Origin: Paraburkholderia bannensis
GTDB taxonomy: Bacteria; Pseudomonadota; Gammaproteobacteria; Burkholderiales; Burkholderiaceae
NCBI RefSeq assembly: GCF_014200455.1
Contig: NZ_JACHBW010000012.1
Coordinates: forward strand, 62,001 to 126,000
Reading direction: 5' to 3'
DNA length: 64,000 bases
The notes below the pieces were generated by a model. The model did not search any database, was not told the origin of the DNA, and saw only the letters and a program-made list of their open reading frames with translations. Positions within the stretch are counted from its first letter, which is position 1; the number at the start of each line of letters is the position of its first letter. Below are positions 28,992 to 38,065 of this stretch, in pieces. A program made the translations under genes and the position numbers.

Positions 28992-29978
28992 ATGACGTCG
29001 CCTCTCACACATCTCACGGCCTCGCATCTCACGCCTACCGCCGCAGCCGGCAGCGACGGCCAGACGCCCGCCCCCACCTATGCGGGCGTGCTCTCCTTCA
29101 TGCGCCGCCCGTACACACGCAATCTGCACGGCGTCGATGTAGCGATTTCCGGCGTTCCCCTCGACCTCGCCACGACCTTCCGTCCGGGCACCCGTTTTGG
29201 TCCCGCTGGCATGCGCGCCGCCTCCGTGCAACTGGCTGAACTGGGCGCATTTCCGTGGGGCATCGACTTGTTCGACCATCTGAACGTGGTCGATTACGGC
29301 GACTGCTGGTTCGACGCACACAATCCGGGCGGCATTCGCGAAGCGATCATCAACCACGCGCGCGGCATTCTGGCGAGCGGCGCGCGCATGCTCACGCTGG
29401 GCGGCGATCACTACATCACCTACCCGCTGCTGGTTGCGCATGCGCAAAAGTACGGCAAGCCGCTGAGCCTGATCCACTTCGACGCGCATTGCGACACCTG
29501 GCCCGACGACAATCCCGCTTCGCTCAATCACGGCACGATGTTCTACAAGGCGATCCGCGAAGGTCTGATCGATCCCGCCCGATCCGTCCAGGTGGGCATT
29601 CGCACCTGGAACGAGGATTTCATGGGCGTGCGCATTCTGGATGCGCCGTGGGTGCATCGCAACGGCACGCAGGCGACGATCCGCGAAGTGCTGGCGACCG
29701 TGGGCGATGCACCGGTCTATCTGACCTTCGATATCGACTGCCTCGATCCGGCCTTCGCGCCTGGCACCGGAACGCCGGTTGCGGGCGGCCTGAGTTCCGC
29801 GCAGGCGCTGGAGATCGTGCGCGCGCTCGGCCCCGTCAATCTGGTGGGCGCAGACGTAGTGGAAGTCTCGCCGCCCTACGATCACAGCGATGTGACCGCG
29901 CTCGCCGCCGCGCATCTCGCCGCCGACATTCTGTGCCTGATGCGCAACCAGAAATTGAGCCGCCTTCAGAATATGTAG
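28992..29978 (+). CDS. speB: Agmatinase / ureohydrolase family protein
   Basis: About 328 residues, arginase superfamily. All six Mn ligands are visible: H140 in GGDHY, D164, H166 and D168 in FDAHCDTW, and D247, D249 in FDIDCLDP. It splits a guanidino group to give urea and an amine; the sub-family fits agmatinase or guanidinobutyrase. GTGTPVAGG and VSPPYDHSDVTA are typical. The ATG at 28992 follows AGGATCGCCCC. A PotF-type binding protein follows after 43 bp and a LysR regulator is divergent, so the substrate is probably imported agmatine-like polyamine. No permease genes are nearby. Confidence 0.9.
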   Translation: MTSPLTHLTASHLTPTAAAGSDGQTPAPTYAGVLSFMRRPYTRNLHGVDVAISGVPLDLATTFRPGTRFGPAGMRAASVQLAELGAFPWGIDLFDHLNVVDYGDCWFDAHNPGGIREAIINHARGILASGARMLTLGGDHYITYPLLVAHAQKYGKPLSLIHFDAHCDTWPDDNPASLNHGTMFYKAIREGLIDPARSVQVGIRTWNEDFMGVRILDAPWVHRNGTQATIREVLATVGDAPVYLTFDIDCLDPAFAPGTGTPVAGGLSSAQALEIVRALGPVNLVGADVVEVSPPYDHSDVTALAAAHLAADILCLMRNQKLSRLQNM

Positions 29979-30021
29979 GAATACCAATCACGCAGCTTAC
30001 CCTCTGTCTGGATCACACATC

Positions 30022-31122
30022 ATGCCCCAACCCCACATGAAGCCGATACTGGCTGCGCTCCTGCTCATTGCTTTCGGCACGGGCGCACAAGCCGAAGACA
30101 AACAGCTCAATCTGTATAACTGGGCCGATTACATTGCCAAAGACACGGTGCCAAACTTCGAAAAAGAATCCGGCATTCACGTGCGCTACGACGTCTACGA
30201 CGGCGACGAAACCTTGCAGGCCAAGCTGCTGACCGGATCGACGGGATACGACGTCGTCGTGCCCACCTCGAATTTCCTCGCCAAACAGATCGACGCCGGC
30301 ATCTACCAGAAACTCGATAAATCGAAACTGCCGAATCTCGTCAATCTGGACCGCAATCTGCTCAAGCTCGTCGCCACTGCGGACCCCGGCAATCAATACG
30401 CCGTACCGTGGGCGTGGGGCACGACTGGACTTGGCTATAACGTCACGCGCGTAAAAGCGATGCTTGGCAATGACGTACCGCTCGATAACTGGGACATGCT
30501 GTTCAAACCCGAATACCTGAGCAAGCTGAAGAGCTGCGGCGTTTCGGTGCTCGATGCGCCCGCCGACGTATTCGCCGTGACGCTGCACTATATCGGCAAA
30601 GACCCGAACAGCGAGAATCCCGCCGACTACCAGGCCGCCTACGAAACACTCAAGAAAATTCGCCCCTATATCACGCAATTCAACGCGACCACCTATATCA
30701 ACGATCTCGCGGGCGACGATATCTGCTTTGCGCTGAGTTGGTCGGGCGATGTGTCGATGGCAAGCCATCGGGCGCGCGAAGCGCACAAGAACTACGAGCT
30801 GAAATACGTCATCCCCGCTGGCGGCGCACCCGTCTGGTTCGACATGATGGCGATTCCGAAAGACGCACCGCATCCGCAAGCCGCGCTTGAATGGATCAAC
30901 TACATCGAGCGCCCGGAAGTGCACGCGGCGATCACCAACGAGGTGTTTTATCCGAATGCCGATACCGCCGCGCGCCAGTTCGTGCGCCCTGAAATCCTCA
31001 ACGATCCCACGGTCTATCCGCCGGACCCGGTGCTGAAGACGCTGTATCTGCTCAAGCCGCTTCCGGCTACCATCAAGCGGCTGGAGAGCAGGCTCTGGAC
31101 GCAGTTGAAATCAGGCGGCTGA
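30022..31122 (+). CDS. PotF-like polyamine-binding periplasmic protein
   Basis: About 366 residues with a cleavable signal peptide (ends GAQA-E). LNLYNWADYIAKDTVPNFEK, VRYDVYDGDETLQAKLLTG, YDVVVPTSNF and VPWAWGTTGLGYN are hallmarks of PotF/SpuD (putrescine, spermidine). The aromatic and acidic residues that hold polyamines (W, D, W/F sites) are largely kept. It follows the agmatinase gene and probably delivers its substrate. The ATPase and permease partners (PotGHI) are not in the window. Confidence 0.9.
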   Translation: MPQPHMKPILAALLLIAFGTGAQAEDKQLNLYNWADYIAKDTVPNFEKESGIHVRYDVYDGDETLQAKLLTGSTGYDVVVPTSNFLAKQIDAGIYQKLDKSKLPNLVNLDRNLLKLVATADPGNQYAVPWAWGTTGLGYNVTRVKAMLGNDVPLDNWDMLFKPEYLSKLKSCGVSVLDAPADVFAVTLHYIGKDPNSENPADYQAAYETLKKIRPYITQFNATTYINDLAGDDICFALSWSGDVSMASHRAREAHKNYELKYVIPAGGAPVWFDMMAIPKDAPHPQAALEWINYIERPEVHAAITNEVFYPNADTAARQFVRPEILNDPTVYPPDPVLKTLYLLKPLPATIKRLESRLWTQLKSGG

Positions 31123-31158
31123 ACTCGCGCAGCATTGAACCGCCATCGCAGCGGGACA

Positions 31159-32130
31159 CTACGCGCGCCGCTTCGTCGCGCGTTTTTGCCTGGGCTGCTG
31201 GAAGGCGCGAAGCTCCTCATCTTCGAGGAAAAAATCCGTATTGCCGGTCATGCGCTCGACCATGAAATCGATGAACGTTCGCACGCGCAGCGGCTGTTCG
31301 GTGCGATGACGGTAATAGATATAAATCATCCCGTATTCGCTCGCATGCTGCGTCAAGAGCGGCACCAGCCGGCCGCTGCGAATATGGCGCGCCGCGTTGA
31401 AGCTGCCTAACTGCCCGATGCCCAATCCCGCAAGCACCGCCTGCGTTTCCATCTCCGTATCGTTGACGCAGACGGCGGCGGGCAGATCGCGATAAACGAT
31501 TTCATCGCCGACACGAAACTGCCATTGGGCAAGCTTGCCCGTGTTCGCGCGCCGGTATCCCGTGCAGCGATGCGCGGCCAGTTCGTCGATGCTGCGGGGC
31601 GCGCCGTTACGCTCGATATAGTCGGGCGAGGCACACACGATCAGCTGGATCGGCACCAGCCGGCGGGCGATCGCGCCGCCCGCCGGCGGTGGGCCGCCGC
31701 GAAAGCCCACATCGGCGCGGTCGGTGACGAGATCCGTGAACTGGTCGTCGCATTGAACTTCGAGTTGCACGTCCGGGTAGCGCTTCTGGAATGCCTCGAA
31801 ATGCGGCCACAAAACGGGCAGGCCAAACGCGCGCGGCGCGCTCACACGCAGCGTGCCGCCTACTTCTTCCTTCGAGCGACGCGCATCGTCGAGCGCGGAC
31901 GACAGCATCGTCAGCGCCGGCTGCACGCTCTCGAACAGCCGCTGCCCCTCCTGCGTCAGGCTGAGCTTGCGCGTGGTGCGATGAAAGAGCCGCACGCCCA
32001 GATCTTTCTCAAGGTGCATCACGGCCTGACTCGCGGCCTGAGGCGAGATGCCCTGATCGACTGCCGCCCCACGCAAGCTGCCAAGCGTCGCGGCACGCAC
32101 GAAGGTATTGATCGCACGAATTCCGTTCAT
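31159..32130 (-). CDS. LysR-family regulator beside an SDR gene
   Basis: About 323 residues. MNGIRAINTFVRAATLGSLRGAAVDQGISPQAASQAVMHLE is the wHTH, and the C-terminal domain has VGFRGGPPPAGG and PVLWPHFEAF of the group that controls neighbouring oxidoreductases. It is divergent from the SDR at 32250. A small inverted repeat CAAG-A5-CTTG at 32150-32162 lies between them and could be part of its site. The tail is basic (KRATKRRA). The regulated function is probably the adjacent SDR (inference). Confidence 0.9.
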   Translation of the reverse strand: MNGIRAINTFVRAATLGSLRGAAVDQGISPQAASQAVMHLEKDLGVRLFHRTTRKLSLTQEGQRLFESVQPALTMLSSALDDARRSKEEVGGTLRVSAPRAFGLPVLWPHFEAFQKRYPDVQLEVQCDDQFTDLVTDRADVGFRGGPPPAGGAIARRLVPIQLIVCASPDYIERNGAPRSIDELAAHRCTGYRRANTGKLAQWQFRVGDEIVYRDLPAAVCVNDTEMETQAVLAGLGIGQLGSFNAARHIRSGRLVPLLTQHASEYGMIYIYYRHRTEQPLRVRTFIDFMVERMTGNTDFFLEDEELRAFQQPRQKRATKRRA

Positions 32131-32249
32131 TTTCCGGGCCTTTGATTCGCAAGAAAAACTTGATTATCACTCCAGTCGGCGACGTCTAGTTCATGTCAAT
32201 CGACGCGCCTACCATGGCATGACTTCATCACACACCGAGGAGAGACATC

Positions 32250-33107
32250 ATGGCTAACGTTCAACAGGCGGGTTTCAAGCGGGTCTGGTTCATCACGGGC
32301 GCTTCGCGCGGCATCGGCGCCCTGATCGCCGAAGCCGCGCTTGCCGACGGCAACGCAGTCGTGGCGGCGGGTCGCAACGCGAAAGCCATCGCCGAGCGTC
32401 TTGGCGACTCTGCCGCACTGCTCCCGGTCGCGCTCGACGTCACCGACGAAGCCCAGGCGAAGGCCGCCGTGCAAACCGCCATCGAACACTTCGGCCGCAT
32501 CGACGTGCTGGTCAACAACGCCGGCTTCGGTCTGCTGGGCGCGATCGAAGAGTCCGCCGACAAGGACGTGCGCCGCATGTACGACACCAATGTATTCGGC
32601 CTGCTCAACGTCACGCGTGCAGTATTGCCGACGCTACGGGCCCAGCGCTCGGGGCATGTGATCAATATTTCATCGGTGGGCGGCTATCGGGCGGCGGCGG
32701 GATTTGGCGTGTACTCGTCGACCAAATTCGCCGTAGAAGGCATTACCGAAGCTCTGCATGCCGAATTAAAACCACTGGGCATTCACGCAACGGTGGTCGA
32801 GCCGGGCTATTTCCGAACCGACTTTCTGGACGGCACGTCGCTGGTCGTCGCGCCGGATGTGATCGACGATTATGACGACACTTCGGGCGCGGTTCGCCGC
32901 AAGGCCGTGCAGATGAACCACAACCAGCCCGGCGACCCCAGCAAGCTTGCAGACGCGATGGTCACGCTGGTCGACGCGGCGAACCCGCCGTTGCGGCTGC
33001 CGCTTGGCACGGACACGCTCGCTGCCATCGCTGCCAAAAACGCTTATGTGGAGCAGGAAACGCAAGCGTGGCGGTCGCTCTCCGCTTCCACGGACTTCGC
33101 CGCATAA
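32250..33107 (+). CDS. Short-chain dehydrogenase/reductase (SDR)
   Basis: About 285 residues, classical SDR fold. TGASRGIG is the cofactor motif, NNAGFG follows, ISSVGG gives the catalytic Ser, and YSSTKFAVEG gives the YxxxK pair. The Arg-rich sites after the first strand favour NADP(H) (AGRNAKAI). GAGGAGAGACATC precedes the ATG. The divergent LysR regulator at 31159 probably controls it. The substrate is unknown. Confidence 0.9.
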   Translation: MANVQQAGFKRVWFITGASRGIGALIAEAALADGNAVVAAGRNAKAIAERLGDSAALLPVALDVTDEAQAKAAVQTAIEHFGRIDVLVNNAGFGLLGAIEESADKDVRRMYDTNVFGLLNVTRAVLPTLRAQRSGHVINISSVGGYRAAAGFGVYSSTKFAVEGITEALHAELKPLGIHATVVEPGYFRTDFLDGTSLVVAPDVIDDYDDTSGAVRRKAVQMNHNQPGDPSKLADAMVTLVDAANPPLRLPLGTDTLAAIAAKNAYVEQETQAWRSLSASTDFAA

Positions 33108-33123
33108 GCACAAGATCGAACCC

Positions 33124-34038
33124 TCAGCGGCCCGCGGCCCCCCGCTCCTCGCGCGCGTATTGCGTGGGCGGGCGGCCGACGTGCCGCGTAAAAGCCACAC
33201 TGAACGTACTGGCCGAACTATAGCCAACGCGCTGCGCAATCTCCGCAATCCTGCCTTCGTTACGGCGCAGCAGATCCTTCGCGAGCGCCATGCGCCACGT
33301 GAGCAGATATTCCATCGGCGCGACGCCTACCGCATGGTTGAAACGCTCGAAAAACGTCGAGCGCGACAGCGCCGCTTGCCTGGCCAGATCGGCAACGGTC
33401 CAGGCGCGGGTCGGCTCTTCGTGCATCGCGCGAATCGCGAGCGCAAGCCGCCGGTCGGACAGCCCGCGCACCAGTCCCGGCGACGCACTCGTTTGTGCCA
33501 TCGAGCGCAGCGCCTCGATGAGCAGCACTTCCATGAGCCGCGAAAGCACCACCTCGCGCGCGGGCCGCTGCTCGCGCGACTCCTCCCTCACCAGTTCGAC
33601 GAGCGTGGCCAGGCGCTGCTTGCCGCGCACATGCACGATCTGCGGCAGCAGCGAAACCAGCAGGGCCGCATCCGGCGAAGCGAAGCTGCAATGGCCCGCC
33701 ATCATGCGCGCATCGACCGGGTTGTCGGCCGCGCCGATCCGGTACTCGCCATTGCCCAGCGCAACAGGCGCGAGCGTTTCGACACCCGGGGGCGGCGGCA
33801 CGAGGCTGGACATCGCCACGCCATAGGCGGCGGGAATCAGCACGAAGTCGCCCGCGCGCAGTTCGATTGGCTCGTGCCCGTCGATGGCGATGCGGCACCC
33901 GCCTTCGAGGATCACGCAATAGAACGGCGCGCCCGCCTCCGAGCGGCTGATACGCCACGGACTCGCACCGTGAACGAGTTTGGAGAAGCGCGCGCCCGGC
34001 TGCAGCAGCATCACGACTTCCGCGAGGGGATCGATCAT
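33124..34038 (-). CDS. AraC-family regulator with N-terminal cupin domain
   Basis: About 304 residues. The N-terminal half is a cupin-like sensor (PFYCVILEGGCRIAIDG, GDFVLIPAAYG) and the C-terminal 100 residues hold two HTH motifs (WTVADLARQAALSRSTFFERFNHAVGVAPMEYLLTWRM and EGRIAEIAQRVGYSSASTFSVAFTRHVGRPPTQY). It is divergent from the SDR at 34140 and probably controls it. GGAGTCCGGAG precedes the ATG. Confidence 0.92.
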   Translation of the reverse strand: MIDPLAEVVMLLQPGARFSKLVHGASPWRISRSEAGAPFYCVILEGGCRIAIDGHEPIELRAGDFVLIPAAYGVAMSSLVPPPPGVETLAPVALGNGEYRIGAADNPVDARMMAGHCSFASPDAALLVSLLPQIVHVRGKQRLATLVELVREESREQRPAREVVLSRLMEVLLIEALRSMAQTSASPGLVRGLSDRRLALAIRAMHEEPTRAWTVADLARQAALSRSTFFERFNHAVGVAPMEYLLTWRMALAKDLLRRNEGRIAEIAQRVGYSSASTFSVAFTRHVGRPPTQYAREERGAAGR

Positions 34039-34139
34039 CTCCGGACTCCTGCCAATGATTTTCGGATTTTTTATTGTAGCAAGTACGGATTAAGCGATCT
34101 ATCGTAGGGGCACCCGAACACCACTCCAGCGGAGCCCCA

Positions 34140-34904
34140 ATGAAAACCGTACTGATCACCGGCTGTTCTTCGGGATTTGGCCACGAAATCGCGCGCTTCT
34201 TTCTGGCCCGCGACTGGCGCGTCATCGCCACGATGCGCAGGCCCAATCACGACGTGCTAGCGCCTTCCGAGCACCTGCGCATGCTGGCGCTCGACGTCAC
34301 GCAACCGGACAGCATCCGCGACGCGGTCGCGGCCGCCGGACCGATCGATGTGCTCGTCAACAACGCTGGCATCGGCGCGGCGTCGCCCGCCGAACTCGTT
34401 CCGCTCGACACGGTGCGTGCGCTTTTCGAAACCAATACCTTCGGTGCCATCGCCGTGACGCAGGCAGTCGTGCCGCAGTTCCGGCAGCGCAAGACGGGCG
34501 TTGTCGTGAACGTGACGTCGAGCGTGACGCTCAAGCCGCTGCCCCTGATTGCCGCCTATCGCGCGAGCAAGGCAGCGCTCAACGCCTTCACCGAGGTTAT
34601 GGCGCTGGAACTCGCGCCCTTCGGCGTGCGTGCGCACATCGTCATGCCGGGCCGCGCGCCGTCGACCCGCTTTGGCGACAACGCGCGCGAGCATATCCAC
34701 GGCTTCGATCATGAGGCCTATGCCGATGTCGTGCAGGATGTCCTTGCGCATTTTGCGGATACGTCGTCGCCGGTCACCTACGCGCAGGACGTCGCCGAAG
34801 CCGTGTGGCGCGCGGCCACCGATCCGTCGGCTCCGATGCATATTCCGGCCGGCGACGATGCTCAAGCGTTGGCTGCACAAGCTCGCCACGCCGGAACGCA
34901 CTAA
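34140..34904 (+). CDS. Short-chain dehydrogenase/reductase (SDR)
   Basis: About 254 residues. TGCSSGFGHE binds NAD(P), NNAGIG follows, VTSSVTLKPLPLIAAYRASKAALNAF gives the Ser-Tyr-Lys site, and the tail carries an HIPAGDDAQ motif common in this sub-group. It is divergent from the AraC gene. The substrate is unknown. The arrangement repeats the LysR/SDR pair just upstream, so two regulator-SDR pairs stand side by side. Confidence 0.9.
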   Translation: MKTVLITGCSSGFGHEIARFFLARDWRVIATMRRPNHDVLAPSEHLRMLALDVTQPDSIRDAVAAAGPIDVLVNNAGIGAASPAELVPLDTVRALFETNTFGAIAVTQAVVPQFRQRKTGVVVNVTSSVTLKPLPLIAAYRASKAALNAFTEVMALELAPFGVRAHIVMPGRAPSTRFGDNAREHIHGFDHEAYADVVQDVLAHFADTSSPVTYAQDVAEAVWRAATDPSAPMHIPAGDDAQALAAQARHAGTH

Positions 34905-35018
34905 ACCCTGCCGATCCTCGGCTCAACGCCTTGACGCATGCCAGCGCTCACCGGCCGACCGACACGTTCACCCGGTGGAAAGGCGAAGTCATGCCGTGGC
35001 AAATATAATACGTCATCC

Positions 35019-36575
35019 TCACTGCATTCTTTGCCGCAAGGTCTTGGTCGCTTCGACGCGCGCCCTGCGCGCCTCGTCGATCAAGCGCTGCAGGGCCGCT
35101 TTCGAAGCAGGATCGCTCAAAAGATTCTGTTCGGCCAGCATCGCTGTCAGCTCCAGCTCCTGGGACATGTCGTCGTAGTAGGTCAGGATCTTCAGGCGTG
35201 TTCTCGCGCTGGGCGTATCCGGTGTCAGCCGCGCGGTCGCAAACATCGTGTCGAGTTGCCGCCATTCGGGCAGCAAGGTGCTGCGAATCCGTTCGGCCAG
35301 AGCCGCACGCGCCTGCGGCGTCGAGTGGTCACGCGGCATGGTCTTCAAGTCGGCCACTGCGCGTCGATCGAGTTCGCTGGCCTTGAGGATCAGTTCCGAG
35401 AACTGCATCGACTCCTGACGCTCCGGAAGGCGGTCGAGCATCGCAAGCACGGCAGCCAGACTGACGAGAAAGCCCCCCGCCAGCACAGCCGGTGCCCCGA
35501 TCGCCATCGCACGCGCGACAACGGATCGGGGCGAAGCAGGTTCGAGCGGCGGCGCGATCACCAGCCCGAACAGAAAGCCGCCCAGCAGTCCGCCGACATG
35601 GGCGCCGTTGTCGACCCCGGGATGTGTCAGTCCATTGATCAGCGCATAGACCGTAAACCATGCGGCAAGCCGGAAATGCTTGACGTAGAAGCCGCGCGGC
35701 GTTGCCTGGCGATGAAGCAGCAGGTAAGCCAGTACCGCGCCTATCACGCCGAAGATCGCGCCCGACGCACCCGCGCAGTTGAAGCCGGGATGCATGAGCA
35801 AGCTCATCATGCTCGCTGCAATGCCTGCAAACAGGTAAATCGCAATGAATCGCCCACTGCCGTAAAAACGCTCGGCCAGCCGCCCGAACTGCACCAGCGC
35901 CAGCATATTGAAGACAATGTGCACCAGGCCAAAGTGAATGAACACCGCCGTCAACAGGCGCCACCATTGTCCGTCTTGCGTATAGGGACCGAAGTTGCTG
36001 CCCCAAGCGATCGCCACAACGGGATTCACCCGCATCACGCCCGCTCCGTTGGCCGCCATCACGATAAACACCAGCGACGTGATCGCAACAATGACCCAGG
36101 TGACCCACACAAACGGCGTGCGTTGTTTCATCTGCCCGAGAAAGAGCGATTCGACGCGCTGCTCGGTGGCATAGGTGCGGGTCGTCTGAGCGGGCAGCGA
36201 CGCTGCCAGCAGCACCGCATCCTCGTGATCCTGAGTGCGCAGGATCACGGGCTCCAGCTCGCCTGGGCCATTGACAAGATCGAATCGCACCAGACGCTTG
36301 CGCACGCGGACGTTATAGATATCCTCGAAACGCAGCGTCAGGTCGTTGCGTATTGCACTATCGAGCAGACGCGATACCGAGGTGCGAATCGCCAGCGACG
36401 TGCCGCTAAGCTGAACTGAGCCTTTGGCCTCGAACGACCTGGCGCGAATCTCCCCCCAGCTCTTGCTAAAACGCGAGCCGAGCGCGATGGGCAGAAGCAG
36501 GTCGGCCGCTTGGCCGTCGATGTTTTCATGCGCGTTGGTATCCGCGAATCCCCAGCCAGGCTCAATGCGGTTCAT
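35019..36575 (-). CDS. Rhomboid-family intramembrane serine protease with extra domains
   Basis: About 518 residues, far larger than a minimal rhomboid. Residues 155-385 are the six-helix rhomboid core: HIVFNM (H219, N223), GASGA (S271 nucleophile) and NGAHVGG (H326), so the Ser-His dyad is present. An N-terminal soluble domain (residues 1-150) resembles a PH-like or immunoglobulin-like part. The C-terminal 130 residues are helical. Rhomboids cut transmembrane segments of other proteins. I chose the ATG at 36575 (MNRIEPGW) over 36602, with low certainty; neither has a strong ribosome site. It is a lone gene. Confidence 0.85.
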   Translation of the reverse strand: MNRIEPGWGFADTNAHENIDGQAADLLLPIALGSRFSKSWGEIRARSFEAKGSVQLSGTSLAIRTSVSRLLDSAIRNDLTLRFEDIYNVRVRKRLVRFDLVNGPGELEPVILRTQDHEDAVLLAASLPAQTTRTYATEQRVESLFLGQMKQRTPFVWVTWVIVAITSLVFIVMAANGAGVMRVNPVVAIAWGSNFGPYTQDGQWWRLLTAVFIHFGLVHIVFNMLALVQFGRLAERFYGSGRFIAIYLFAGIAASMMSLLMHPGFNCAGASGAIFGVIGAVLAYLLLHRQATPRGFYVKHFRLAAWFTVYALINGLTHPGVDNGAHVGGLLGGFLFGLVIAPPLEPASPRSVVARAMAIGAPAVLAGGFLVSLAAVLAMLDRLPERQESMQFSELILKASELDRRAVADLKTMPRDHSTPQARAALAERIRSTLLPEWRQLDTMFATARLTPDTPSARTRLKILTYYDDMSQELELTAMLAEQNLLSDPASKAALQRLIDEARRARVEATKTLRQRMQ

Positions 36576-36749
36576 GGTCGTCTCGTGATATGAGCCGCGC
36601 ATGGTGACGCGACCGTTCTTTTCATTGTCGAGCGAATGAGATCGTTCCCCGTTGCTGGAACGGTTTTATGCCTTGCGCATCGCGAACCGATCCCCTACAG
36701 CGTATTTGACCATAGGATTTAATCCGGCACACTTCAAACGCGCATGCAT

Positions 36750-36775
36750 AAAAAACGCCCGGATGTCCCGGGCGT
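36750..36775 (-). terminator. Intrinsic terminator for the alpha/beta hydrolase gene
   Basis: On the minus strand ACGCCCGG and CCGGGCGT form an eight-base-pair hairpin (arms 36768-36775 and 36755-36762) followed by six U. It lies 44 bases past the stop of the hydrolase. Confidence 0.85.
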
Positions 36776-36818
36776 CACACCTGCACCTTCAATCGGATTC
36801 CTTATCGTTTTACGCCAA

Positions 36819-37862
36819 TCACAAATGCGTCACCTGTAGAATCGCTTCGGCGAATGCCTTCGGCGCCTCTTGCGGCAGGTTATGCCCAATTCCGCCAGTC
36901 AGATTGCGATGCACATACTTGCCGGTGAACTTCTTTGCATAGGCCGCCGGTTCCGGATGCGGCGCGCCGTTCGCATCGCCTTCCATCGTGATGGTCGGCA
37001 CTGAAATCGTGGGGCCGGACGCCAGGCGCTGCTCGATCGCATCGAGCCGCGATTCGCCCTGCGCGAGACCCAGCCGCCAGCGATAGTTGTGAATTACCAC
37101 CGCCACATGATCCGGGTTCTGGAACGACGCGGCGGTACGCTCATACGTTGCATCGTCGAAATTCCACTTCGGCGAGGCCAGTTGCCAGATCAGCTTGTTG
37201 AACGCATCGCGGTTCTCCGCATAACCTTGCGCGCCGCGTTCGGTCGAGAAATAGAACTGATACCACCACTGGAATTCGGCCTTCGGCGGCAAGGGGTTCT
37301 TGTTCGCCGCCTGCGAGCCGATCAAATAGCCGCTCACCGAGACCAGTCCCTTCACGCGTTCCGGCCACAGCGCCGCGATGCAGTCCGCCGTGCGGCCACC
37401 CCAGTCGTATCCCCCCAGAATCGCCTGGTCGATCTTCAGCGCATCCATGAGCGCGACGATATCCACGGCAGTCACCGCCTGCTGACCGCTGCGCGGAGTG
37501 TCGGCGGAAAGAAAGCGCGTCGAGCCATAGCCGCGCAGATACGGCACGATCACGCGATAGCCTGCTGCGGCCAGCATAGGCGCGACTTCGACAAAGCTAT
37601 GAATGTCGTACGGCCAGCCATGCAGCAGCAGCACCGGCTGACCGTTCTTCGGCCCGGCCTCTGCATAGCCCACGCTCAGCACGCCCGCGTCGATCTGCTG
37701 GATCGGCCCGAACGATACGTTGCCGCCCGTGCGCGAGTTCGACGCGGAACCGTCCGTGGACTGCGCGTGGGCGAGGCTGCTCAGCCCCAGGTCCGCGAGG
37801 CTCAGGCTCGCCAGCGTGGTGCCCAGAATCCGACGACGGCGGACATTGACGGGATCTGACAT
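36819..37862 (-). CDS. Tat-exported alpha/beta hydrolase (epoxide hydrolase/dehalogenase-like)
   Basis: About 347 residues. The N-terminus has RRRRILGTTLASLSLADLG, a twin-arginine-like signal ending near AHA-Q. The hydrolase fold shows HGWP (81-84), the nucleophile-elbow GGYDWGG with Asp153 as nucleophile, and the catalytic His in TGGIGHNLPQEAP. An Asp nucleophile with HGWP places it near epoxide hydrolases and haloalkane dehalogenases. The substrate is unknown. The ATG at 37862 follows AAGGAG; the frame is open upstream to 38009, but that part is unlike the family. Confidence 0.88.
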   Translation of the reverse strand: MSDPVNVRRRRILGTTLASLSLADLGLSSLAHAQSTDGSASNSRTGGNVSFGPIQQIDAGVLSVGYAEAGPKNGQPVLLLHGWPYDIHSFVEVAPMLAAAGYRVIVPYLRGYGSTRFLSADTPRSGQQAVTAVDIVALMDALKIDQAILGGYDWGGRTADCIAALWPERVKGLVSVSGYLIGSQAANKNPLPPKAEFQWWYQFYFSTERGAQGYAENRDAFNKLIWQLASPKWNFDDATYERTAASFQNPDHVAVVIHNYRWRLGLAQGESRLDAIEQRLASGPTISVPTITMEGDANGAPHPEPAAYAKKFTGKYVHRNLTGGIGHNLPQEAPKAFAEAILQVTHL

Positions 37863-38065
37863 GACGCATTTCTCCTTATTGATCGCCCGGTATGGGCCAC
37901 AGCCGGAATGCCCCGGCCTCGATAGCGCGAATAAACGCTTCAGCGTTTTTATATCGGAAGCGCGCAAACGCCGTGTGTCCCAATGTATCTGGCCGCCGTA
38001 CATACACACGACGAATCAAAATCGCCGCAAAAGCGCATTTGAAGACGCTTCAAAGCCGCTTTAAA

